Positions 7,074 to 16,016 of a DNA stretch of 45,857 nt are shown piece after piece. The stretch spans positions 1 through 45,857 of the forward strand of contig JAJPKM010000027.1 of assembly GCA_021323735.1 (NCBI GenBank). Direction: 5' to 3'. The notes under the pieces were generated by a model that was not told where the DNA came from, made no database searches, and saw only the letters and a list, made by a program, of their open reading frames with translations. This DNA comes from Gammaproteobacteria bacterium (lineage in GTDB: Bacteria > Pseudomonadota > Gammaproteobacteria > Steroidobacterales > Steroidobacteraceae). The translations under genes were made by a program, and so were the position numbers. Position 1 is the first letter of the stretch. The number at the start of each line of letters is the position of its first letter.

Positions 7074-9206
7074 GTGCCGATGCCGACCCCGTCCGCGGAC
7101 CGCCAACCCGGGCTTACATGGGATATCACCAGCCGCGGCTTCGCCCAGGGTGCCGCCGAACTCGGCGTATTTGCGGCGCTCTATTCGATGCTGGTGGCCG
7201 TGGGACTGGGCCTGCACGACAACGCCGAGCAGCTCACCGTCATGTGGCCGGCGGCAGGGTTGCTGTTCATGGCGCTTTGGCTGGCACCGCGCCGCCAGTG
7301 GATTTGGATTTTGGCTATCCAGGTGACGGTGGAATTGCTGGCCAAAGTCATCAAGTCCGATCCTTTTATCTTCGGAAACGCTCTGCCGTATGCACTGGCC
7401 AACTCGCTCAACGCCATGGTCGGTGCATGGGTCGCGACGCGGCTCGTCCCCTTTCCACGGATTCCACGCCTGCAGAACGTCCTGTGGTTCATCGCCGCCG
7501 TCGCGATCGGTGCGGCAGTCAGCGCCATGGTGGGCGCCTATGCCTCGACGCATACCTTCCTTGGCCCCGAGTACCTGCGCGAATGGCAGATCTGGTGGGC
7601 CGGGAATTGGCTGGGATCACTGTGCATCGCGCCGATCTTGATGGGGTGGGCCGTCCGTCTGCATGCCAGGGAGTATTCGGCCCCGACGAATCCCCCCCTC
7701 GAAATGATTTTCATCGCCTTCGCGATGCTGGCGATGACGAGCTGGGTGTTCTCCGCGCCCCCCGGCGGAGTCACCACCATTCTGGACATGCCCTTCGTGC
7801 TATTGGCGCTCGGGCTGGTGGTGGCATTTCGCATGCCGCCGCGCTGGTCCACGCTGCTTACGGCAACGACGGCCCTCTTGGTGTCGTACTTCGCCAGCCG
7901 GGGCTTGGGTCCCTTCGCCGGAGACCCCAGCCCCTTCGTGCGGGTAGGCGCCGTGCAGCTGTATCTTGCAACGCTGGTCGCGATCAACTTCTTGCTCACC
8001 GTCGTACTGCACGAGAAACGCAATGCGTTCCAGCTATTGCATACCAGCGATCAGCGATACCGCAACTTCATCGAACATAGTTCCGAGGCCGTGTGGCGCG
8101 TCGAATTGTTGGAGCCCATGGATCCGAATCTATCGGTGATCGATCAGACGGCCTGGTTGGAACAGCATGCCCATGTCGCCGAGAGCAATTTCGTTTTTGA
8201 GCGCATGAATCGGGAAATGGGTCTGAAAGAGGGTGATGCGCCCCGGTGGGGCAACGATTTACCCTGGGTCAGGGCCTTCATGGAACAACTGGACGCGGCG
8301 TCGAGATGTGGCTACATGATGGACGGCCTGCAGTTCACCGCCGGGGCAGGCGCGCGGCAGCGCAGCTACATCGGGAGCTTTCGAGGCTGCATCGAGCAGG
8401 GCAAGTTGGTGCGCCTCTGGGGCGTTGCGCGCGACGTGACCGATCTGACGGAGCTGAACGAGCGGCTGCGCCAGCAGCAGGAGCGATTGAAGCTCTATGC
8501 ACGCCAGCTGGTGGGCGCGGAGGAACGCGCGCGCCGATCGACGGCCGTCGATTTGCACGACGGCATCGGCCAGCAACTTGTCGGACTGTCGATGATGCTG
8601 GATGCATTGGCGGCTCGCTCGCCGCCGGAGGTACGCTTGCTGCTGGGCGAGGCGACCAATACCGTGCGCGAGGTGCAAGCCATTGCGCAACGGGTCATCG
8701 CCGACTTGAGCCCGCCGGGTCTTTACGAGTTGGGACTGGGGCCCGCGCTACAGTGGCTCAGCGTCTATATGCGCGGCAAGGAGCTTCTGCAAGTCGATCT
8801 GCACGTCGAAGCGGAGGAGTCGGACATCGATACCGATCTGCGTGTGCTCGTCTTCAAGGTCATCAGAGAGCTGTTGCGCAATGTCATCAAGCATTCGGGG
8901 GTGCAGTCGGCGTCGGTCACGGTTACTCGCTCGCCGAACGAGCTGCGCGTGGTCGTGGACGATCGCGGCGTCGGCTTCGAGTGGCAATTGAGTCTGTTCG
9001 AATCGAGGACGCATGGATTCGGCCTGTGGAGCGTGGCCGATCGGGTGCGGGAAGCCGCCGGCGAAATGACCGTCGACACGGGGCCGGGGCGCGGCTGCCG
9101 CGTCACGGTGGTGTTCCCGCTGGGTGCCCTCGGTGTTGCCGTGCAACCCACCGACCTGAAGCGCGCCGGCGCGGATGCGGGACCCGCTCGATCCACCGGG
9201 ATGTGA
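7074..9206 (+). CDS. MASE1 / PAS / HisKA_3 sensor histidine kinase
   Basis: A 710-residue membrane sensor kinase. Residues about 20-315 form a MASE1-type multi-helix membrane domain (early motif TVMWPAAGLLFMALW). A PAS-like segment follows at about 325-460. A NarL-class dimerisation domain then carries the phospho-accepting His495 in DLHDGIGQQ, and a C-terminal ATPase domain has the N box (ELLRNVIKHS), VDDRGVGF and HGFGLWSV. It should autophosphorylate and pass phosphate to a LuxR/NarL-type regulator. No response regulator lies in the window, so it is an orphan here. The start is GTG at 7074 with GGGAGG 7 bp upstream; ATG at 7080 is the alternative. The ligand is unknown. Confidence 0.88.
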   Translation: MPMPTPSADRQPGLTWDITSRGFAQGAAELGVFAALYSMLVAVGLGLHDNAEQLTVMWPAAGLLFMALWLAPRRQWIWILAIQVTVELLAKVIKSDPFIFGNALPYALANSLNAMVGAWVATRLVPFPRIPRLQNVLWFIAAVAIGAAVSAMVGAYASTHTFLGPEYLREWQIWWAGNWLGSLCIAPILMGWAVRLHAREYSAPTNPPLEMIFIAFAMLAMTSWVFSAPPGGVTTILDMPFVLLALGLVVAFRMPPRWSTLLTATTALLVSYFASRGLGPFAGDPSPFVRVGAVQLYLATLVAINFLLTVVLHEKRNAFQLLHTSDQRYRNFIEHSSEAVWRVELLEPMDPNLSVIDQTAWLEQHAHVAESNFVFERMNREMGLKEGDAPRWGNDLPWVRAFMEQLDAASRCGYMMDGLQFTAGAGARQRSYIGSFRGCIEQGKLVRLWGVARDVTDLTELNERLRQQQERLKLYARQLVGAEERARRSTAVDLHDGIGQQLVGLSMMLDALAARSPPEVRLLLGEATNTVREVQAIAQRVIADLSPPGLYELGLGPALQWLSVYMRGKELLQVDLHVEAEESDIDTDLRVLVFKVIRELLRNVIKHSGVQSASVTVTRSPNELRVVVDDRGVGFEWQLSLFESRTHGFGLWSVADRVREAAGEMTVDTGPGRGCRVTVVFPLGALGVAVQPTDLKRAGADAGPARSTGM

Positions 9207-9208
9207 TT

Positions 9209-9673
9209 TCAGGCCTGTGCCAGGCGGCGCGACATGCGCAGCGCCGCCTCCCGGCCCTGGTAGTACCCCTGGACAATACCCAATTGTTCGAAGCCCATGC
9301 GCGAGTAAAAGATCTTCGCGCCCTCATTGTGAGTGCGCAATTCGAGATTGATGCGAAACACACCGGCTTCGAGTGCGGTCTTGGTCAGCCAGTCCATCAG
9401 TTGCGATCCGAGACCCTGGCGCCGATGTTCCGGCGCCACCGCCAGCAGATTCAAATGCGCGACATCATCGCCGAAGTGCATGATGGCGAAGGCCGCGATC
9501 CGCCGTTCGCGGCGAGCGACCACCACCGATGATTCGGGGCCCGAAATGAAATGCTGCACGCGAGCCGGTGTCCACGACCAGGTCAGCCCCTGTTCGATCA
9601 GGTCGCGGGACATTTCCGCGATTTCGCGGGCATCGCCGGCGCGCGCCAGACCGATGGAGGCGAGTTCTGACAA
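9209..9673 (-). CDS. GNAT-family N-acetyltransferase
   Basis: A 154-residue single-domain acetyltransferase. The acetyl-CoA pyrophosphate loop RRQGLGSQL is clear, preceded by the LNLLAVAPEH beta strand and followed by the NEGAKIFYSRMGF segment typical of RimI-like GNAT proteins. The substrate cannot be read from the sequence. The best start is TTG at 9673: a GGAG site sits 7 bp upstream and the nearby ATG is followed at once by a stop. It starts 20 bp after pip ends on the same strand, suggesting cotranscription, and it converges with the histidine kinase gene. Confidence 0.82.
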   Translation of the reverse strand: MSELASIGLARAGDAREIAEMSRDLIEQGLTWSWTPARVQHFISGPESSVVVARRERRIAAFAIMHFGDDVAHLNLLAVAPEHRRQGLGSQLMDWLTKTALEAGVFRINLELRTHNEGAKIFYSRMGFEQLGIVQGYYQGREAALRMSRRLAQA

Positions 9674-9693
9674 ATTACATCTCCGAGGCCAAG

Positions 9694-10782
9694 TCAGCGG
9701 CTGCGATAGCGATCGGTGGCAAGCACGAGTTCGTGGGTATTGCCCGGTTCGAAGGCCGAATGCCCGGCATCCGGGACCAGCCTAAAATCCGCCTCGGGCC
9801 AAGCGCGATGCAAATCCCAGGCGCTGGTCGCGGGACACACGACGTCGTACCGGCCCTGCACGATGGTCGTCGGTATATGCCGAATGCGCGCCACATCGTC
9901 GATCAGCTGGCTCTCGCTGCGCAGGAAGCCGCGATTCACGAAGTAGTGGCACTCGATGCGCGCGACCGACAAGGCGAATTGGTCCTCGCCCCACTTTTTG
10001 ATGTTCTCCAGATTGCTGTGCAGAAAACTGCAGGCGGCCTCCCATATCGACCAGGCGCGCGCCGCGGACAATGCCGCCCGTTGATCGGTGCCGGTCAATC
10101 GCTTGTGATAGGCGCTTAGGTAATCGTCGCGCTCGTCGAACGGGATGGCGTTGCGATACGACTCCCAGGCATCGGGAAAGATGTCGGAGGCGCCGTGCTG
10201 GTAGAACCAGCGGATTTCGGCGTAGCGCAACAGAAAAATTCCGCGCAGCACGATTTCAGTCACTCTCTCGGGGTGTGCCTCGGCATAGGCCAGCGACAAG
10301 GTGCTGCCCCAGGATCCGCCGAACACCAGCCAGCGCTCGATACCCAAGTGTTTGCGCAACCGCTCGATGTCCGCGACCAAGTGCCAGGTCGTATTCTCCA
10401 CGAGGCTCGCGCTCGGCCGGCTGCGCCCGCAGCCGCGCTGATCGAATACCACGATGCGATAGTGCCGCGGGTCGAAAAATTGGCGCGCGCGCTTGTCGGA
10501 GCCGGCGCCTGGACCGCCATGCAAGAACACCGCGGGTTTGCCTGCCGGGTTGCCGCTCTCTTCGTAATAGATTTCATGCACGTCGGAGACGCGCAAGAAG
10601 CCCTGGCGATAGGGCTCGAGCGCCGGATACAGCTCGCGCCGCGGCACGTTGCGGGGAGTGGGGCGGGAAATTTCCCGCGCTTTGACCGCGCGCGTGGATT
10701 TGGCGGCGCTGACCGAGGGTTTTTTGACCGAGCGCCGCGGCGCCGGGCGAGCTTTGGCCCTTGCGGCCTTTTTCTTCTTCAT
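9694..10782 (-). CDS. pip: Proline iminopeptidase with Lys/Arg/Ala-rich N-terminal extension
   Basis: A 362-residue alpha/beta hydrolase that removes N-terminal proline from peptides (family S33). The oxyanion motif HGGPGAGS, the nucleophile elbow GGSWGSTLS (Ser157), Asp313 (GRYDVVCP) and His341 (DAGHSAF) form a full catalytic set. The family core starts at about residue 50 (RELYPALEPY). Before it lies an unusual basic, low-complexity extension that opens with MKKKKAARAKARPAPRR. It has no hydrophobic run, so it is not a signal peptide. The ATG at 10782 has GAGG 7 bp upstream, so the extension is probably translated. It is likely in one transcript with the downstream acetyltransferase. Confidence 0.92.
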   Translation of the reverse strand: MKKKKAARAKARPAPRRSVKKPSVSAAKSTRAVKAREISRPTPRNVPRRELYPALEPYRQGFLRVSDVHEIYYEESGNPAGKPAVFLHGGPGAGSDKRARQFFDPRHYRIVVFDQRGCGRSRPSASLVENTTWHLVADIERLRKHLGIERWLVFGGSWGSTLSLAYAEAHPERVTEIVLRGIFLLRYAEIRWFYQHGASDIFPDAWESYRNAIPFDERDDYLSAYHKRLTGTDQRAALSAARAWSIWEAACSFLHSNLENIKKWGEDQFALSVARIECHYFVNRGFLRSESQLIDDVARIRHIPTTIVQGRYDVVCPATSAWDLHRAWPEADFRLVPDAGHSAFEPGNTHELVLATDRYRSR

Positions 10783-10804
10783 CACGTAACCTCTTTATAC
10801 TGCA

Positions 10805-11152
10805 TTAAACTCGCGCCACCATCGGCCCGAGCGGCCGTCCCCCCAACAGATGCATATGCAGGTGATACACCTCCTGGCCGCCATGTGCATTGCAATTGAT
10901 GATCAGCCGGTAACCGCTCTCTGCAATTCCCTGCTGCCGCGCCAGGTCGCGCGCCACGATGAACATGTGGCCGATGAGCGATTCATCCGTTTCGGCGATG
11001 TCGTTGGCGGTGGGAATGGGTTTATGGGGAACGATTAATATGTGCACCGGGGCCGCAGGGCGGATGTCGAGAAAAGCAATGACTCGCGGATCCCGGTAGA
11101 GTACGGTCGCCGGTAGGTCGCCGGCGATGATTTTCTCAAAAAGCGTAGGCAT
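10805..11152 (-). CDS. HIT-family (HinT-like) purine nucleotide phosphoramidase
   Basis: A 115-residue histidine-triad protein with the signature EVYHLHMHLLGGRPLG close to its C-terminus and the N-terminal FEKIIAGDLPA segment of HinT/PKCI-type members. The family hydrolyses adenosine phosphoramidates and related nucleotidyl conjugates in the cytosol. The start at 11152 has GGAGG 8 bp upstream and matches the family N-terminus; the longer reading frame above it adds nothing conserved. It is divergent from feoA. Confidence 0.92.
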   Translation of the reverse strand: MPTLFEKIIAGDLPATVLYRDPRVIAFLDIRPAAPVHILIVPHKPIPTANDIAETDESLIGHMFIVARDLARQQGIAESGYRLIINCNAHGGQEVYHLHMHLLGGRPLGPMVARV

Positions 11153-11283
11153 TTCATACGCCTCCGTTGATGGATAGCCGTCAAGATTACAGGAACTTGC
11201 CGGCGCTTTGGGCCGCAAAAGCGCTTGGATTTGGAAGTCCTGCGCCGGATCCCCCTCCTTTCAGAATGTGATCCCGTAATAGT

Positions 11284-11310
11284 AATGGGAACGATTCTCA
11301 TATAGAATCG
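11284..11310 (+). promoter_or_regulatory. Candidate Fur box upstream of feoA
   Basis: The segment GGGAACGATTCTCATATAG (11287-11305) shares the GAAxGATTCTCAT core common in gammaproteobacterial Fur sites. It overlaps a perfect inverted repeat, CGATTCT (11292-11298) and AGAATCG (11304-11310), with a 5-bp spacer. It ends 6 bp before the feoA start, where bound Fe-Fur would block expression. The match to the E. coli 19-bp consensus is partial. The call rests mainly on its position before feo. Confidence 0.6.
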
Positions 11311-11315
11311 CGTTC

Positions 11316-11618
11316 ATGCTATCCGACCGTCCCAGCCTGAATGTGCCATCGGCCAACGCCGACATCCCGCTTGCGGAGCTCGCCGCAGGGGCCTTCGCGC
11401 GGGTGGTTTCCGTGTCCACGGACGATGCGGCGCCTGCCGATTTGGGAAGGCGTTTGGCGGAGCTGGGATTTCTCCCGGGTGAGGCGGTGCGCATCGTGGC
11501 GCGCGGGCTGATGGCGCGGGCGCCGATTGCCGTGCGCATCGGAACCGGTACCTTTGCCTTACGGCTGTTTGAGGCGGCCTGTATCCGCGTGTGCCCGGAG
11601 CAGTCTCTGGCCTCCTGA
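11316..11618 (+). CDS. feoA: Ferrous iron transport protein A
   Basis: A 100-residue SH3-like FeoA domain protein (LAELAAGAFARVV ... RRLAELGFLPGEAVRIV ... IAVRIG). FeoA is a small cytoplasmic partner required for iron uptake by FeoB. The N-terminus is about 20 residues longer than many FeoA proteins, and no clear ribosome site precedes 11316, so the exact start is unsure. It is the first gene of a three-gene feo operon; feoB begins 6 bp after its stop. A Fur-like palindrome abuts the start, so iron repression is likely. Confidence 0.9.
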   Translation: MLSDRPSLNVPSANADIPLAELAAGAFARVVSVSTDDAAPADLGRRLAELGFLPGEAVRIVARGLMARAPIAVRIGTGTFALRLFEAACIRVCPEQSLAS

Positions 11619-11624
11619 CGCTTC

Positions 11625-13499
11625 ATGGACGCCACGCTAAGTGCTCCCAGCCCTCTCATTGCGTTGGTCGGCAATCCCAACTGCGGCAAGACGGCGCTTT
11701 TCAATATTCTCACCGGCAGCCGCCAGAAGGTCGCCAATTACGCCGGCGTAACGGTCGAGCGCAAAGAGGGTTCGCTGCTCACGCCCTCGGGGCTCAAGAT
11801 TCGCATCCTCGACTTGCCCGGCGCGTACAGCTTGGACCCGCTAACGCCCGATGAGCAGGTGACGGCCGATGTATTGCTCGGGCGCCGCGCCAGCGAAACT
11901 CCGCCCGATCTCATCGTCTGCGTCACCGACGCGACCAACCTTCGCCAGAATTTGAGATTGGCCTTGAGCCTGAAGCGGTTGCGCCTGCCCATGGTGGTGG
12001 CGCTCAACATGAGCGACATTGCGCGACGCAAGGGCATCATCATCGATGCCGGGCGTTTGAGCGCTGAGTTGGGCGTGCCGGTGGTTGCGACGGTGGGCGT
12101 GAAGGCAGCCGGCGTGCAATCGCTGATCAAGATGCTCGACAGCATTGTGATCCCGGACCGCGGATCTCAGCCGGTGCCATGGCAGCCGCTGGGCAGGGCG
12201 GATATCGAACACGACCAGGCGGAAGTGCGCCGGATTCTAGGCGTGGTGGGCGGTGACCGGCTCGACGGCATTACTTTCAGCGATCGCCTCGATGCCGTGG
12301 TGCTGCATCCGCTGCTCGGGCCGGTGATTCTGGCGGTGATTCTGTTCCTGGTCTTCCAAGCGGTATTCGCCTGGGCGCAGGCGCCCATGGACGAAATCAA
12401 ACTGGGGGTGGCGGCCTTTGGCAATTGGCTGGGGGCTGCACTGCCGCCGAGCCTGCTGAAGGACTTGGTGGTCAACGGCGTACTCGCCGGCGTGGGCAGC
12501 GTGCTGGTGTTCTTGCCGCAGATCATCATCCTGTTCTTCTTCATCCTGGTTCTCGAAGACTCAGGATACTTACCGCGCGCCGCATTCCTGTTGGATCGCA
12601 TCATGGGCAGCGTGGGGCTGTCGGGGCGCGCCTTCATTCCCCTGTTGTCGAGCTTTGCGTGCGCCATTCCCGGCATCATGGCGACGCGCACGATTCAAAA
12701 TCCTCGCGATCGCCTGGCGACGATCATGATCGCGCCGCTGATGACATGTTCGGCACGTCTGCCGGTGTATGCGCTGATCATCGGTGCTTTCATTCCGCGG
12801 CGCTTGGTATGGGGCGGACTGGAATTGCAGGGCGTGGTGCTGTTCGGCCTGTATCTGATGGGCGTTGCCAGTGCGATGGCGGTGGCCTTCGTCCTGAAAC
12901 GCACCGGCAGGAGCGGCCGTCTCCAGGCGCTCATGCTCGAGCTGCCGGCCTATCACTGGCCGAACCTGCGCAATTTGGCGATCGGTCTCTGGCAGCGCGT
13001 CGAGATCTTCATGAGCCGCGTCGGCACCATCATTCTGGCCCTGATGGTCATTCTCTGGGCCTTAAGTTCATTTCCAGCGCCGCCGCCGGGGGCCACGGGG
13101 CCAGCCATCCAGTACAGTATCGCCGGCCACCTCGGCGCGTGGCTCGCCGTGCTGTTCAAGCCCATCGGTTTCAATTGGCAGATTGCGATCGCACTGGTGC
13201 CGGGCCTGGCGGCGCGAGAAGTTGCGGTGGGTGCGCTGGGTACCGTGTATGCGCTATCCGCAACCGGCAACGATGTGAGCGGCGCGCTCACGCCGCTGAT
13301 TGCTCAGTCCTGGAGTTTGCCGACGGCGCTGTCGTTGCTGGCATGGTACGTGTTTGCCCCGCAGTGCCTTTCGACGCTGGCGACGGTAAAGCGCGAGACG
13401 AATTCTTGGCGCTACCCCATCCTCATGGCGGCGTACCTGTTCGCGATGGCCTACGGTGGCTCCTGGATCACGTTTCGCATCGCCACGGCGTTGAGTTGA
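11625..13499 (+). CDS. feoB: Ferrous iron transporter FeoB
   Basis: A 624-residue inner-membrane Fe(II) transporter with a cytosolic G domain. The P loop GNPNCGKT is at residues 16-23, G3 is DLPGAYSL and G4 is NMSD. The C-terminal two thirds hold the hydrophobic Gate regions (for example FLPQIIILFFFILVLEDSGY and the CSARLPVYALIIGAF loop with its conserved Cys). It is shorter than the 773-residue E. coli protein, mainly in the linker and C-terminal part. It lies between feoA and a small Cys-motif gene at 3-6 bp spacing. Confidence 0.96.
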   Translation: MDATLSAPSPLIALVGNPNCGKTALFNILTGSRQKVANYAGVTVERKEGSLLTPSGLKIRILDLPGAYSLDPLTPDEQVTADVLLGRRASETPPDLIVCVTDATNLRQNLRLALSLKRLRLPMVVALNMSDIARRKGIIIDAGRLSAELGVPVVATVGVKAAGVQSLIKMLDSIVIPDRGSQPVPWQPLGRADIEHDQAEVRRILGVVGGDRLDGITFSDRLDAVVLHPLLGPVILAVILFLVFQAVFAWAQAPMDEIKLGVAAFGNWLGAALPPSLLKDLVVNGVLAGVGSVLVFLPQIIILFFFILVLEDSGYLPRAAFLLDRIMGSVGLSGRAFIPLLSSFACAIPGIMATRTIQNPRDRLATIMIAPLMTCSARLPVYALIIGAFIPRRLVWGGLELQGVVLFGLYLMGVASAMAVAFVLKRTGRSGRLQALMLELPAYHWPNLRNLAIGLWQRVEIFMSRVGTIILALMVILWALSSFPAPPPGATGPAIQYSIAGHLGAWLAVLFKPIGFNWQIAIALVPGLAAREVAVGALGTVYALSATGNDVSGALTPLIAQSWSLPTALSLLAWYVFAPQCLSTLATVKRETNSWRYPILMAAYLFAMAYGGSWITFRIATALS

Positions 13500-13502
13500 A
13501 GC

Positions 13503-13805
13503 ATGAACGCCGTACTCGACAACTTTCTGGTGGGCATGGTGCTGCTGTTCAGCATGGGATATGCCGCCTATAAGCTTGGGCCGCGGCGCCTCCGCGCGCA
13601 ACTTCTGAAGACGGTAAGCCGGCTGCTGTCGGCAGCCCCCGCCTTCTTGAGGTGGGATCGAGCCGCCCAGAAGCTCACCGCCGCCGCCGGCGGACCGGCG
13701 GGGGCATGCGGTGGGTGCGATAATTGCGGGACCCAGACTTCACCGCCGCAATCCTCATCGGCCGAGATCAAGATTCCCGCCGCGAGTATTCGCCGGCGCG
13801 CCTGA
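13503..13805 (+). CDS. Small membrane protein with CGGCDNCG motif, third feo gene
   Basis: A 100-residue protein starting 3 bp after the feoB stop. A single hydrophobic helix lies at about residues 7-23 (NFLVGMVLLFSMGYAAY), followed by a basic Leu/Arg-rich stretch. A cysteine cluster, CGGCDNCG, sits near residue 70. It takes the place of FeoC in the operon but has no winged-helix features. It recalls the small FeoB-associated Cys-rich membrane proteins seen next to feoB in many bacteria. A role in metal or Fe-S handling at FeoB is an inference from position and cysteines. Confidence 0.75.
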   Translation: MNAVLDNFLVGMVLLFSMGYAAYKLGPRRLRAQLLKTVSRLLSAAPAFLRWDRAAQKLTAAAGGPAGACGGCDNCGTQTSPPQSSSAEIKIPAASIRRRA

Positions 13806-13883
13806 GCGTCCTCGAGTCCGGGCAAAAGATCCCGGGTGAGCCGCAGCACCCCGAGTAAGGTGCCGTCCCAGGCGCAGCGCCCG

Positions 13884-15935
13884 CTACTTCCCCGCGCTTC
13901 CCGCGGCGGGCGCCAATGCGCCCTTGAGACTCACCACCCCGCTCACGGTTTTCGGGTCGACCGTGATTTCCTGCAGCTTGGCAGCCACGTCAGCCGGGAC
14001 CTCTTTCTGGGCGCGACCGCCCAAGTACTGGGCGAAGAATGCCTCGGACGCCGTGATGTAGGCCAGGGTGTTGATGGGCCGCGCAAAGCCGTGACCTTCG
14101 TCCGGCGCCACGATGTACTTAACCGGCCGTCCGTTGTCACGCACCGCGGCCACGATCTGGTCGCTCTCGCGAACATTGACGCGTGGATCATTCTTGCCTT
14201 GAACCACCAGCAACGGCGTGACGATGGCCTTTGCCTGAGTCAGAGGCGACTCGGCAACCAGCAGGGTTTTGCCCTGCGCAGTGGTCGGATCGCCCATGCG
14301 GGTGTACATCTGCTTGCGTCCCGCCTCCCAGTAAGGCGGTATCGCGTCGAGCAGGGTGATGAGGTTGGAAGGCGCCACATAGGCGACCGCCGCGGCGTAA
14401 ACCGACGGCGTGAATGCCACGCCGGCCAGCGTGGCGTAGCCACCATAGGAGCCGCCGGTGATACCGACGCGTTTCGCATCGACGATGCCTGCGGCGACCA
14501 GCGACTTCACGCCCCAGGTGATGTCATCCTGCATTTTCCGTCCCCACTCGCCGTTGCCCGCGTTCAGGAACTTCTTGCCGTAACCGGTGGATGCTCGGAA
14601 GTTCGGCTGCAGCACGGCGTAGCCGCGATTGGCCAGAAATTGCGCGTTGGTGTCGTAGCCGAAGGAATCGCGGGCCCAGGGTCCGCCGTGCGGGAAAACG
14701 ATGAGCGGCAGATTCTTGGCCGGAAGCCCCTTCGGCAGCGTGAGGTAGGCCGGGATATCCAGGCCGTCGGAGGACTTGTAGTGATAAGGCCTGCGCTGCG
14801 CCAGCGCCTCGCGAGGAATGTCCTCGCGCACCCTGTACTGCATCGCCAAGGTCTTTGCCGGACGATTCCAGACATACACCACACCCGGCTCGGTATCGCT
14901 GTGCGCGGTGACGATCCAGATGTTCTCATCGTTGGAGTGCGCGCCGAAACCAAGCTCGAGCCCGGGAAGCTTCGACTGCAGCCAGTGGTAGTCGTTCTCG
15001 AAGGCGCGATCCTTGAAGTAGCGGCGCAACGTGTCGTCTTCGTACTCGGTGAATAAAATGCGATGATCGACTTCCGAGATCTCGACATTGCGCAGATCGA
15101 CGCGCTTGTCCGGATCGCTTTCGATCTTGGTGACGGCGCCGCTGCCCACGTCCATCACGTCCAGCTCCGTCAGGTCCAACGCACCCTTGTTGGTGGCGAG
15201 GTAGACGTTCTTGCCGCCGGCATCGAAATCGAAGGCGCCGCAGTTCTCGAGCACGCTGCAGCTGTAGATCTGCTTGAAACCGTCGGCGTCGACGCGCAGG
15301 GTCTCGGTGTCGCCGGCTTTGGTGGTTCGCACGGCCAGACGCAGCGTACCGGTGTCATCGAATTGCCACCCGGCGATCTCCTCGGTGTTCTTGCGCAATA
15401 GCTTCTTCGCGCCGCTGGAGATGCTGAGTTCGTACAAATCGTGCCACTTCGGGTCCCGGTCATTCAGGCCGATGTACAGGACGTCCGGCTTTGACTTGGG
15501 CACCGAGAAAATCTGGGTTCGCACCCCTTTCAGGTCGGTGAGCGCGCGCGTGGGCGGCACGCCGGTCTTGCCGTCCGCCGGCAGCTTCGGATCGATGGCA
15601 TAGACGTTGAAATTTTCATCGCCGCCCGAATCCTGGACGTACAGAAGGTACTTCGAGTCGCGGCTCCAGAAATAGTTGCGGATCGGTCGGGACGCTTCGG
15701 CACTCATCGGCCGGGCGGAGCTGAAGGGCTCGTCGGCGGCCTTGACCCAGATGTTGCGGGTGCCCTTGTATGGCTTCAAGAATGACAGGAACCGGCCATC
15801 CGGCGAGATCTGGGCCCCGGCGATGGCGACCTCGCCGTAGAACAGGTTGCGATCGATGAGAGGCGGCTGATCGGCAAGAGCCAACGGTGATGCGCCCGCG
15901 GACAGTAGGGTCAACGCCAGTACGAGGTGTTTCAC
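13884..15935 (-). CDS. Secreted S9-family prolyl oligopeptidase-like peptidase
   Basis: A 683-residue peptidase of the dipeptidyl/acylaminoacyl peptidase branch of S9. The GTG at 15935, with AGGA upstream, gives an N-terminal signal peptide ([20 protein letters not shown]), so it acts in the periplasm or outside. A beta-propeller (residues about 30-400) precedes the alpha/beta hydrolase domain with Ser496 (GGSYGGYA), Asp583 (GKNDPRVN) and His615 (DEGHGFA). After the catalytic domain about 50 extra residues end in an Ala/Gly-rich tail. It is divergent from the nitronate-monooxygenase-like gene. Confidence 0.92.
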   Translation of the reverse strand: MKHLVLALTLLSAGASPLALADQPPLIDRNLFYGEVAIAGAQISPDGRFLSFLKPYKGTRNIWVKAADEPFSSARPMSAEASRPIRNYFWSRDSKYLLYVQDSGGDENFNVYAIDPKLPADGKTGVPPTRALTDLKGVRTQIFSVPKSKPDVLYIGLNDRDPKWHDLYELSISSGAKKLLRKNTEEIAGWQFDDTGTLRLAVRTTKAGDTETLRVDADGFKQIYSCSVLENCGAFDFDAGGKNVYLATNKGALDLTELDVMDVGSGAVTKIESDPDKRVDLRNVEISEVDHRILFTEYEDDTLRRYFKDRAFENDYHWLQSKLPGLELGFGAHSNDENIWIVTAHSDTEPGVVYVWNRPAKTLAMQYRVREDIPREALAQRRPYHYKSSDGLDIPAYLTLPKGLPAKNLPLIVFPHGGPWARDSFGYDTNAQFLANRGYAVLQPNFRASTGYGKKFLNAGNGEWGRKMQDDITWGVKSLVAAGIVDAKRVGITGGSYGGYATLAGVAFTPSVYAAAVAYVAPSNLITLLDAIPPYWEAGRKQMYTRMGDPTTAQGKTLLVAESPLTQAKAIVTPLLVVQGKNDPRVNVRESDQIVAAVRDNGRPVKYIVAPDEGHGFARPINTLAYITASEAFFAQYLGGRAQKEVPADVAAKLQEITVDPKTVSGVVSLKGALAPAAGSAGK

Positions 15936-16016
15936 GGTTATTATCCTGTTGCAGTGTAGGTGATCGCCGGACTGCGCCATAATGCCAGACTGTTCCCAGC
16001 AATCCGAGTTACAGAA

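Noticed and set aside
12425-13573. 382-codon plus-strand frame overlapping feoB
   Set aside because: Out-of-phase shadow of feoB with Arg/Gly/Ala-biased composition and no motif.
13836-15056. 406-codon plus-strand frame opposite the S9 peptidase
   Set aside because: Shadow frame; the opposite strand has a complete Ser-Asp-His peptidase.
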